Program-made: the position numbers and the translations under genes
The notes under the pieces: generated by a model
The model's input: the letters and a program-made list of their open reading frames with translations, nothing else
The model's database searches: none
Told to the model about the DNA's origin: nothing
NCBI GenBank assembly: GCA_964635055.1
Contig: CAZWMT010000026.1
Location: 17,870 to 81,869 of the forward strand
Origin: JAEUJM01 sp964635055
Lineage (GTDB): Bacteria > Actinomycetota > Acidimicrobiia > Acidimicrobiales > DATDAH01
DNA: 64,000 nt
Direction: 5' to 3'
Part shown: one piece after another, positions 1 to 8,867 of the stretch
Position numbering within the stretch: position 1 is the stretch's first letter
Layout: each line of letters begins with the position of its first letter

Positions 1-1333
1 CCACCAACGGGCCGGGGAACTCGGGGTCGATGCCGTTCTGCTGCTGGTCGAACGAGATGGCCAGCCACTGGCCCGACAGGGTGTCCTCCCAGGTGCGCTG
101 GACCTCGGGGACGTCGGCCACGCTCACCAGGGTCGGGTCGTTGCCGCCGACCAGGTTGTTGACCACCTGCATGTCGACCGAATTGACCCACTTCATGTAG
201 TCCCACGCGGCCGACTGCACCTCGGGCGGGGTGGTGCTCATCATGTAGTACACGCCGCCGCCCACCTGGATGTGGCCGGGCTCCTCCATGCCGGGGAAGC
301 GGTCGGCACCGATGTCCAAGCCGCTCAGGTCGACATCCGCGTTCACCCGGCCGTCGGTGAGGTCACCGGCACTGAGCTGGCCCTTGAGGAACGCCTCGAC
401 CGACGTGGCCGCGCTCGACGCCTCCACACCGAACGAGGCCTGCTCGTTGGCCAGCGCCAGGTACTGGTCGATCTGGCCGGGCACGTCGGTGACCGGCAGC
501 ATCAAGCCGTCGTCGTTCATGTCCTTCAGCCACTGGAACAGCTCGAGGGCGCCCGGGCTGTTCAGCACCGACTCGGTGGCGGGGGCGTCACGCCCGTTGT
601 TGTTGTTCACGAAGGGGATGTGGTTGCCCGTGAGCCAGAACTCGACCTGCCAGGGCGCCATGTGCCACACGAACGGGTGGTCGGTGATGCCGGCGTCCTT
701 GATGGCCTGGGCCGCCTCACGGATCTCGTCCAGGTTGGTCGGCGGGTGGGCCGGGTCGAGCCCGGCCTCCTCGAAGTGGGTGACGTTGAAGTAGATGAGG
801 GCGTTCGAGCCGGTCATGGACGCCGGGTACAGGTTGCCGTCGATCGAGTAGTAGTCCACGAGCGTCTGCACGAAGTCCGACATGTCGTAGTTCTCGGCGT
901 CGATGCACGACTGCGCCGGCAGGATCGTCCCCGAGTCGGCCATGGCCTGCGTCTGGGTGTCCTCGAGCAGGGCGATCCCCGGGAGGTCGTTGCTGGGGAT
1001 GGCCTGGTTGTACTTGCGCTGGAGCTCCTCGAACGACGTCGCCTGGTTCTCGACGTCGACGACCACCCGGTCCTGCGACGCGTTGTAGGCGTCGGCGATC
1101 TGGTTCAGGGACTCCTCGCCCTTGGCCACCGAGGCGTGCCAGAGCGTGACGTGGACCGGCAGGTCCGACTCGGGCACCTGGTCGAGGGCGTCGACCGGGC
1201 ACTCGGGCAACGCATCGGCACCGGCCCCGCCATCACCCGCGTTGTCGTCGCCGGCACCGCCTCCCGAAGTTCCCCCGCAGGCAGCGATCAGCAGGGCGAC
1301 GGCGATGGCCAGGACCAGCGGTGTACGGCGCAT
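1..1333 (-). CDS. ABC sugar-binding lipoprotein, second paralogue (3' end off the window)
   Basis: Solute-binding protein of a carbohydrate ABC importer (family 1, COG1653), acting outside the membrane as a lipoprotein. Translation from ATG at 1333 begins MRRTPLVLAIAVALLIAACG, a signal peptide with a lipobox at Cys19, followed by a Gly/Asp-rich tether and a mature domain. It is closely similar along its length to the neighbouring binding protein at 1425-2921, sharing phrases such as VNNNNGRD, VGGGVYY, TTPPEVQ and DTLSGQWLA. The frame is open to base 1, so about 444 residues are visible and the C-terminus is missing. It lies 91 nt after its paralogue in the same direction, with a strong stem-loop between them. 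The sugar bound cannot be read from the sequence; xylulokinase at the head of the cluster suggests a pentose or pentitol. Confidence 0.9.
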   Translation of the reverse strand, partial: MRRTPLVLAIAVALLIAACGGTSGGGAGDDNAGDGGAGADALPECPVDALDQVPESDLPVHVTLWHASVAKGEESLNQIADAYNASQDRVVVDVENQATSFEELQRKYNQAIPSNDLPGIALLEDTQTQAMADSGTILPAQSCIDAENYDMSDFVQTLVDYYSIDGNLYPASMTGSNALIYFNVTHFEEAGLDPAHPPTNLDEIREAAQAIKDAGITDHPFVWHMAPWQVEFWLTGNHIPFVNNNNGRDAPATESVLNSPGALELFQWLKDMNDDGLMLPVTDVPGQIDQYLALANEQASFGVEASSAATSVEAFLKGQLSAGDLTDGRVNADVDLSGLDIGADRFPGMEEPGHIQVGGGVYYMMSTTPPEVQSAAWDYMKWVNSVDMQVVNNLVGGNDPTLVSVADVPEVQRTWEDTLSGQWLAISFDQQQNGIDPEFPGPLV

Positions 1334-1361
1334 TGCCGCAGGCTAAACGAACGACCCACCG

Positions 1362-1390
1362 CCGGGCAGGGCCGGAAGTCCCCTGCCCGG
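1362..1390 (-). terminator. Stem-loop between the two binding-protein genes
   Basis: Perfect 10-bp inverted repeat (CCGGGCAGGG / CCCTGCCCGG) with a 9-nt loop, in the 91-nt gap after the first binding-protein gene. No U-tract follows, so it is more likely a transcript-stabilising or partial-termination hairpin than a full terminator. Such hairpins often set binding protein above permease levels. Confidence 0.5.
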
Positions 1391-1424
1391 GCGGCGGCGG
1401 CCCGAGCGGGCCCGGCGGGTGCTG

Positions 1425-2921
1425 CTAGAAGTTCTCCTCGTCGTACTGGGTGATGGCGTCGTCGACCTCGGTCTGGGCGTTGGCCAGCACGTCGGCGGGA
1501 TCGCCGCCGTTGAAGTACATGTCCTCGAGCGCCCCCGTCATGGCCGCCCGGAACTCGGTGTAGGGGCCGAGCGTGATGCCGGGCGCCTCGGCGTTCACGC
1601 CGGTCTCGAGCTGGTTGAAGCCCAGTGCGAGCCACTGGCCCGACAGGGTGTTCTGCCACGTGTCCTGCAACGCCGGATCGTCGACCGCGGACTGCAACAG
1701 CGGCAGGTACGAGCCCTGCAGGTCGTTGAACACCTGGCTCTCGGTGGTGTTGATGAACTTGAGGAAGTCCCAGGCGCCGGCCTGCACCTCGGGCGGCGTG
1801 GTGTTGGTGATGTAGTAGACGCCGCCGCCCACCTGTGGGCGACCCGGCTCCTCGACGCCAGGCAGGGGCGAGGCGTCGATGTCGAGGCCGGACAGGTCGA
1901 GGCCCTCGGTGTTGATCCGGCCGTCGTCACTCAGCTGGCTGGTGTCGAGCTGGCCCTTCAGGAACGACTCGATGGACGTGGCCGCGGTGGTGGTCTCGAT
2001 GGCCATCGACGAGCGCTGGGTGGCCATGGCCGTGTACTGGTCGATCTGGCCGTCGGTGTCGGGGATGGGCAACAGCAGGCCGTCGTCGGCCATGCCCTTC
2101 AGGAAGGTGAACAGGTCGAGCAGCGGCTCGTTGTCGGCCAGCGTGGCCTCGGTGGCCGGCTCGTCGCGCCCGTTGTTGTTGTTCACCAGCTCGACGTCGT
2201 CGCCGGTCATCCACGACTCGATGAACGACGATGTGGCCACCTGCACCCACGGGTTCTCGACCCCGGGGATGTTGGCGTCGGCGATGGCCTGGGCCGCGTC
2301 ACGCATCTCCTCGAGGGTGGTCGGCGGGTTGTCGGGGTCGAGTCCGGCCTGCTCGAAGTGCTTCCGGTTGAAGTACAGGATCGGGGTCGACAGGTTCATC
2401 GACGCCGGCCACACCACGTCGTCGATCCCGTAGTAGTCGAGGGCGATGGGCAGGAAGTCGTCGGTGTTGAAGCTGTCGTCGGCCTCGTCGCAGGCGGTGA
2501 GCGGGATCACGGTGCCGCTGTCGGCCATCGACTGGTTCTGGATGTCCTCGAGGATGGCGATGCCGGGCAGGTCGCCGCTGGGGATGGCCTGCTGGTACTT
2601 GCGCTGCAGTTCCCGGTACGACGCGCCCTGGCTCTCGACGTTGACGTGGACCTTGTCCTGCGAGGCGTTGTACTGGTCGGCCAGGTCCTTGAGGGCCTGC
2701 TCGGTCTTGGCCACGTACGCGTGCCACACCGTCACCTCGACGGTGCCGTCGGCGTCGTCGAGAGCGTCGACCGGGCACTCGGGCAGGTCGGCGGCACTGT
2801 CACCGCCATCATCACCGCCGCCGCTGTCGCCGCCGCCACTCGTGCCACCGCAGGCCGCGACGACGAGGGCGAACGCGACCGCGAGGGCCAGGACCAACGG
2901 GGACCGGGGTGAACGACGCAT
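1425..2921 (-). CDS. ABC sugar-binding lipoprotein, first paralogue
   Basis: Extracellular solute-binding protein of family 1 (COG1653), 498 aa from ATG 2921. A GTG immediately upstream at 2924 is the alternative start, but the purine-rich AGAAAG lies 7 nt from the ATG. The N-terminus has a twin-Arg-flanked hydrophobic segment and the lipobox VVAAC, then a Gly/Ser/Asp tether before the globular domain, which starts near PECPVDALD. It follows the MalG-type permease by 25 nt and belongs to the same transcript. It is paralogous to the next gene (1-1333), which implies a tandem duplication and possibly divided substrate range. Substrate unknown. Confidence 0.92.
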   Translation of the reverse strand: MRRSPRSPLVLALAVAFALVVAACGGTSGGGDSGGGDDGGDSAADLPECPVDALDDADGTVEVTVWHAYVAKTEQALKDLADQYNASQDKVHVNVESQGASYRELQRKYQQAIPSGDLPGIAILEDIQNQSMADSGTVIPLTACDEADDSFNTDDFLPIALDYYGIDDVVWPASMNLSTPILYFNRKHFEQAGLDPDNPPTTLEEMRDAAQAIADANIPGVENPWVQVATSSFIESWMTGDDVELVNNNNGRDEPATEATLADNEPLLDLFTFLKGMADDGLLLPIPDTDGQIDQYTAMATQRSSMAIETTTAATSIESFLKGQLDTSQLSDDGRINTEGLDLSGLDIDASPLPGVEEPGRPQVGGGVYYITNTTPPEVQAGAWDFLKFINTTESQVFNDLQGSYLPLLQSAVDDPALQDTWQNTLSGQWLALGFNQLETGVNAEAPGITLGPYTEFRAAMTGALEDMYFNGGDPADVLANAQTEVDDAITQYDEENF

Positions 2922-2946
2922 CACACTTCTTTCTGGGGGGACGGCA

Positions 2947-3852
2947 CTAGCCCTTCACGGCGCCGGCCGTGAGGCCGCGGATGAGGTGGCGCTGCAGGAA
3001 GATCAACAGGAGAAGGACGGGCACAGCGGCGATGATGGCCGCGGCGAAGCCGATGTTCGACTCCTCCACGTTGCTCGCCGCCACGGACTTGAGGCCGATC
3101 TGCACAGTCTCCCACTCGGAGACCGTGACCACCGCGCGGGGCCAGAGGTACTGGTTCCACGCCGCCAGGAGGGAGATCACGCCGAACGACGCCACCACCG
3201 GCCGTGTGATGGGCACCGCCACCCGCGTCATGAAGGCGAAGTGGCCGTAGCCGTCGAGCTTGGCCGCGTCGAGGAGGTCCTTCGGGATGCCCATGAAGCC
3301 CTGGCGGATGAGGAAGATCCCGAACGCAGTGGCCAGGAACGGCACCGTCAGGCCCTGGTACGAGTTGAGCCAGCCGAGGTCGCGGATGGTGCCCACGTTG
3401 GGGATGAGGGTGACCTCGATGGGCAGCATCAGCGTGGCCATGAAGACCACGAACACCAGGCGCTTGAACGGGAAGCGGAGGAAGGCGAAGGCGTAGGCGC
3501 ACAGGATCGACGTGACGAGCTGACTGGCCGCGATGATCACCGTCACGACGGCGCTCAGCGCCATGCGCCGGCCGAGCTCACCCTCGGAGAAGGCCCGGGA
3601 GAAGATGTTCCACTGCACGTCGACGGGATAGAGCGGGAGGCCTTCGTTGACATAGGCGACGGGCGTGGACAGCGCCCGGACGAGGGTCATCCACACCGGG
3701 AACAGCACGAACAGCGACAGGAACGACAAGAACACGTACCAGCCGACGTTCTTCGCGGTGCGGGCGTGCTTGCCGGGCATGGCCCCCACTGCGGCGGTGG
3801 GCGCACCCAGCACGGGGGTGGGGTCGTTCAGCGCGATGGTGTCAGCTGCCAT
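2947..3852 (-). CDS. Carbohydrate ABC transporter permease, MalG/UgpE type
   Basis: Integral membrane permease subunit, 301 aa, with about six transmembrane helices. The EAA loop that docks on the ATPase is visible as DAAKLDGYGHFAFMTRVAVP. It pairs with the MalF-type permease encoded just upstream; the two genes overlap by 11 nt (3842-3852), so translation is probably coupled. The N-terminal tail of about 35 residues (MAADTIALNDP...) is cytosolic and longer than in MalG. It forms the importer core with the ATPase at 5260-6345 and the binding lipoproteins downstream. Confidence 0.93.
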   Translation of the reverse strand: MAADTIALNDPTPVLGAPTAAVGAMPGKHARTAKNVGWYVFLSFLSLFVLFPVWMTLVRALSTPVAYVNEGLPLYPVDVQWNIFSRAFSEGELGRRMALSAVVTVIIAASQLVTSILCAYAFAFLRFPFKRLVFVVFMATLMLPIEVTLIPNVGTIRDLGWLNSYQGLTVPFLATAFGIFLIRQGFMGIPKDLLDAAKLDGYGHFAFMTRVAVPITRPVVASFGVISLLAAWNQYLWPRAVVTVSEWETVQIGLKSVAASNVEESNIGFAAAIIAAVPVLLLLIFLQRHLIRGLTAGAVKG

Positions 3853-5259
3853 AGTGCACCCGCCGATCGAGGATGAGGAACTGGCCCATCGTCACCAGGA
3901 AGGTGATGCCGAACAGCCCGAGGGCCATGGCCGATCCCTCCCCCAGGTCGATGGGCTGCTGTTTGTTGAAGATCTTGAACACCAGCGTCTCACTCGCCCC
4001 GGCCGGTCCGCCGGCGGTGAGGATGTCGATCTGGGCGAAGGCCTGGAAGGCGAACACCGTCAGCACCACGATCAGGAACAGCAGCGTGGGCGAGATGATG
4101 GGCAGGGTGACTCCGAAGAAGCGCCGGATCGGGCCGGCCCCGTCGAGGGTGGCACTCTCCACGAGCTCGTCGGGGACGGCCTGGAGGCCAGCGAGGACGA
4201 TGATGAAGGTGAGGCCGAGGTTCTGCCACACCGACGACAGCGACACGCCGAACAGCACCTGGTTCGGCTCGGCGAGCCAGTTCACCTTGAAGTAGCCGAC
4301 CTGGGGGTTGAGCAGCACGAAGAAGATGACCGAGGCCACCGCCACGGAGGTCGCCACCGTGGACGACAGCACGGTCTGGAAGAACTTGATGCCCTTGAGG
4401 CGCCGATTGGCCACCACGGCGAGCACGATGCCGAGCACCAGCCCGGCGGGCACCGTGAACAGCACGTAGGTGAGGGTGTGGATCAGGCCCTCGCGGAAGT
4501 CGTCGCCGGACAGCACGTCGGTGAGTTGGCTCCACCCCTTGTAGCGCTCCGCCGTGCCGGTGCGGTTCTGCTGGTAGAGCGCGAAGTGCACGAGACGGCC
4601 GAGCGGGTAGAAGAAGAAGCCGTAGAAGACCGTGAATGCGGGGGCGAGGAACACCACCGCGAGCAGCGCCTCCCGTCGCTCGGTGCCGCTCCGCCAGTTC
4701 CAGCGCTCGGTGGACGATCCGCTGAAGGACGAGCCGCCGCCCGACGCGCTCGGGAGGGGGCGCTGGCCACCGATGGCGAACAGGGCCAACGCGACCACGG
4801 GCAGGATGACGCCGACGACCGGGAACAGCACGGGGTCCTTGGTGATGACGAGCGTCCAGAACCCGAACAGCGCCCCCACGCCCAGGAACCACCACTGCAG
4901 GCCGACGGCGCTCGGCACCGCCTCGGGGTCACCCGCCAGCAGCGAGCGGCCGAGGGTGACCTCCTTGCGGCTGAGCAGCAGCAGGCAGGTGGCCATCACC
5001 GCGAGCAGCAGGTAGGTGTCGAGGTTGGCGATGGCGAGGTCGGGGAAGAGGCTCGGCGTGGCCGCGTCGAGCCCGACGGTGCGCACCAGAGCCCAGATGA
5101 TGCCGACGACGAGATCGAGGGTGAGGCCGAGGGTGACCACCGCGACGACCGCGCCGACCGTGCCGAGGATGGCGCCCTGGAGGAACAGGACGATCGCCGC
5201 GCCGGTGACTCCGGCGGACCGGACCGGTCGCGCGACGGGCTCGATCGGGTGGATCAGGG

Positions 5260-5263
<4 letters not shown>
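3842..5263 (-). CDS. Carbohydrate ABC transporter permease, MalF/UgpA type, with extra N-terminal membrane domain
   Basis: Permease subunit of the sugar importer. A TTG at 5263 overlaps the stop of the ATPase gene (TTGA), giving 473 aa. I prefer this to earlier starts, which would lie entirely inside the ATPase gene in another frame. The last ~275 residues are a standard MalF/UgpA core (from RREALLAVVFLAPAFTVFYG) with an EAA loop SATLDGAGPIRRFFGVTLPI. In front lies an unusual domain of about 165 residues with four or five hydrophobic helices, then a short Ser/Gly-rich linker. UgpA-type permeases are usually about 300 aa, so this is a real extension. MalF of enteric bacteria also has extra N-terminal helices, but I do not recognise this domain. 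Confidence 0.85.
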
Positions 5264-6345
<1,082 letters not shown>

Positions 6346-6529
6346 GCGTCACGCCCTCGCCTCGCCAGGGTTGCCCGTCGTGAGTTCGGACCACGCAGTC
6401 CGGGCCACCGTGCTCCGCTCATCTGCCTGTGCCTCTCCCCGTTCAGCTGGACCCGAAGCTACGCCGGATCGGCGACGCAGGGGCCATGCGCGGGTAAACG
6501 TAGCCCAAGGTCGAGGTGAACGATGTGGC

Positions 6530-7972
6530 TCAGCCGCGGGCCGCGTCGTACGCGGCCCGCACGCCGGCTGCGTCGACGCCGTCGTCCGGATCGACGGTGA
6601 CGCCGGCACCCAGGCCCCACGCCGCCGCCACCTCCGCGGGGTCGGCGCCGGCGAGCGCCGCCGCGGCCTGGACGCAGGCGCCCGCGGCGACCAACTCGTC
6701 CGTGTGGGGCACGGTGACCGGTCGACCCGAGAGGTCGGCCAGCACATGCCGGTAGGCGCGCGACCGTGCCCCACCGCCCACCAGCAGGGTGCGGCCGGAG
6801 TCGACGGTCACCCCGGCGCCGATCAGCGCGTCGAGGCCGTCGAGCAGGCCGCACACCACCCCCTCGTGGGCCGCCCTGGCCAGGTGGGCCTTGGAGATGC
6901 CGTGGCGCAACCCGGTCACCGTGCCCGTGGCGTCGGGCCGGTCGGGCGTGCGCTCACCGGCGAAGAAGGGCACCATGACCACGCCGCCCGAGCCGGCCGG
7001 CGCGGACAGGGCCAGGTCGGCGAAGCGGTCGCGGTCGAGATCGAACATCCGGGCCACGTCGTCGGTGACGCCGGTGGCGTTGAGGGTGCACACGAGGGGC
7101 AGGAAACGACCGGTGGCATCCGCGAAGCCGGCCACCGCGCCGCCGGCGTCGGCGGTGGGACGGTCGCTCACCGCGTAGACCGTGCCCGAGGTGCCCAACG
7201 AGAAGGCCACGTCACCGGGCGCCATCCCCAGCCCGAGCGCGGCGGCCATGTTGTCGCCCGTCCCGGCCGCGACGAGCGGTGCGCCCTGCAGGCCGAGCAC
7301 GCCGGCCGCGACCGAGAGGAGGGGGCCGGCCGGCTCACCCGGGCCGAGCACCCTGGGCAGGCGGGCGAGCCAACCGTCGTCGCCCGGGGCGTCGTCCACG
7401 ACCCGCAGCAGGTCGGTGCGCCAGCGCTCCTCGGCCGGCGACCAGTAGCCGGTGCCGGACGCGTCGCCCCGGTCGGTGACGCAGGCCCCCGTGAGCCGGT
7501 AGGTGAGCCAATCGTGGGGCAACAGGACGTGGGTCAACCGCTCGAAGTGCTCGGGCTCCTTGCGATGTAGCCAGGAGAGCTTGGTGATGGTGAACGAGGC
7601 GACGGGCACGCTGCCGGTCGCCTCGGCCCACGCCTCGGGCCCGCCGAGTTGCTTCACCAGCCACCCGGCGTCGGCTGCGGTCTCCGTGTCGTTCCAGAGC
7701 TTGGCCGGTCGCAGCACCTCGCCCCTCTCGCCGAGGGCCACCAGGCCGTGCTGCTGCGCGGCGACGGCCACCGCGGCCACCTCGGAGACCCCGGTCGCGG
7801 CCACCGCCGACGCCAGAGCCGACCACCACGCCTCGGGATCCTGCTCGCTGCGCGGCGGCGACGTGGGCGGGTGGGGCGCGGCGGCGTTGGCGACCAGCGC
7901 GCCGGTGTCGGCGTCGCGCACCTCCACCTTCGTGGACTGCGTGGACGAGTCGATTCCCAGGACCAGGGCCAT
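6530..7972 (-). CDS. xylB: Xylulokinase-type FGGY sugar kinase
   Basis: Phosphorylates D-xylulose (or a related ketopentose/pentitol) with ATP, feeding the pentose phosphate pathway. The protein has 480 aa. The N-terminal actin-like domain opens with GIDSSTQSTKVEV, the form seen in actinobacterial xylulokinases. Other FGGY features are ATGSVPVASFTITKLSWLHR, GTGDNMAAALGLG, FSLGTSGTVYAVS and LLVGGGARSRAYRHVLADL. It starts at ATG 7972 and ends 184 nt before the ABC ATPase, all on the same strand, so it probably heads the transport operon. The 6346-6529 gap shows no clear palindromic operator and no regulator gene is adjacent. FGGY substrate specificity is hard to read; xylulose is the best guess. 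Confidence 0.85.
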   Translation of the reverse strand: MALVLGIDSSTQSTKVEVRDADTGALVANAAAPHPPTSPPRSEQDPEAWWSALASAVAATGVSEVAAVAVAAQQHGLVALGERGEVLRPAKLWNDTETAADAGWLVKQLGGPEAWAEATGSVPVASFTITKLSWLHRKEPEHFERLTHVLLPHDWLTYRLTGACVTDRGDASGTGYWSPAEERWRTDLLRVVDDAPGDDGWLARLPRVLGPGEPAGPLLSVAAGVLGLQGAPLVAAGTGDNMAAALGLGMAPGDVAFSLGTSGTVYAVSDRPTADAGGAVAGFADATGRFLPLVCTLNATGVTDDVARMFDLDRDRFADLALSAPAGSGGVVMVPFFAGERTPDRPDATGTVTGLRHGISKAHLARAAHEGVVCGLLDGLDALIGAGVTVDSGRTLLVGGGARSRAYRHVLADLSGRPVTVPHTDELVAAGACVQAAAALAGADPAEVAAAWGLGAGVTVDPDDGVDAAGVRAAYDAARG

Positions 7973-8020
7973 GGCCCGCCTGTCTAGGACGGGCCGGGCA
8001 CGGTCACAAAACCGGGCCCG

Positions 8021-8734
8021 TCAGAACGAGGTGGCGCCTGGGGGGCCGGGAGGCGGAGGCGGCGCGGCCGGCGGCGGAGGCGGGGGTGGCGGGGCCGCCG
8101 CCTGCGCCGGCGCCGCGGCGGCCACGGGGGCCACGTTCTGACCGAACAGCGGCGCCTGATCGGTGGCCGCGCTGACGGTGAGGGCGGCGATGTAGTCGGC
8201 CGCGGCCAGCTTCAGCACCACGCAGTCGGTGACCGCGCGCACGCCGATGTCGGACAGCGTGCGGTGCCGGATGGCGTAGTCGCCGAACCCCTCGCCCTCC
8301 TGCACCGGCCGACCGGTGCTCGTGGCGATGGGGCCCGTGGGTTGGCCCTGGCCGCCGTGGAGCTCGGCCTGGCCCTTCTTCAGCACGAAGTAGTGGGACG
8401 CGGGGTCGCCGTACTGCACGATCCAGGTGTCGGCGGGCATCTTGACCTCGTCCATGTAGGACGCGAGGTCGCGGGCCAGGTTGAGGTCGAGGCCCGCGAA
8501 GCTCTTCTGCACGAACCCGCCGACCTCGCCCCACAGCATCTCGGTCGGGTCGAGCGGCTCGTCCGGCGGCCACTTGTGGTCGATGGGCTTGGCGGCCACC
8601 ACCGTGGCCAGCACCAGCACGGCCAGCACGATCGCCGTGAGCACCACCAGGGTGAGGAGCATGCGCAGCGGGGTGGGACCGATGCCGAGGAGCGGCAGGT
8701 CGACCGCGGGGACCACGAATGCGAAAGCGCTCAA
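8021..8734 (-). CDS. Membrane-anchored cyclic-nucleotide-binding-like protein
   Basis: A 237-aa protein from TTG 8734, chosen because GGGAGGAG lies 5 nt upstream; an earlier TTG at 8749 would overlap that site. Layout: a hydrophobic helix near residues 20-45 (LLTLVVLTAIVLAVLVLATVV), then a cNMP-binding/CRP-type beta-barrel at about 85-190 (DTWIVQYGDPASHYFVLKKG, EGEGFGDYAI, RAVTDCVVLKL), then a 35-residue Pro/Ala tail. No helix-turn-helix is visible, so it is not a CRP transcription factor. The usual phosphate-binding cassette (FGExAL-R) is only partly kept (GFGDYAI-R), so cyclic nucleotide binding is uncertain. It is divergent from the multihaem cytochrome gene, suggesting a shared regulatory region and a shared membrane process. 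Confidence 0.75.
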   Translation of the reverse strand: MSAFAFVVPAVDLPLLGIGPTPLRMLLTLVVLTAIVLAVLVLATVVAAKPIDHKWPPDEPLDPTEMLWGEVGGFVQKSFAGLDLNLARDLASYMDEVKMPADTWIVQYGDPASHYFVLKKGQAELHGGQGQPTGPIATSTGRPVQEGEGFGDYAIRHRTLSDIGVRAVTDCVVLKLAAADYIAALTVSAATDQAPLFGQNVAPVAAAAPAQAAAPPPPPPPPAAPPPPPGPPGATSF

Positions 8735-8867
8735 GGGAGCTCCTCCCAACTCTTCTCGTGGGCTCGACCGCCGGGAACGGCTATGCGGCGAACCGCGTCG
8801 AACCGCAAGCTAGGGTCTCAACCTAACAGGGCGATGCGGCTCACTCTGCGGTCTTCGGGGGGACACC

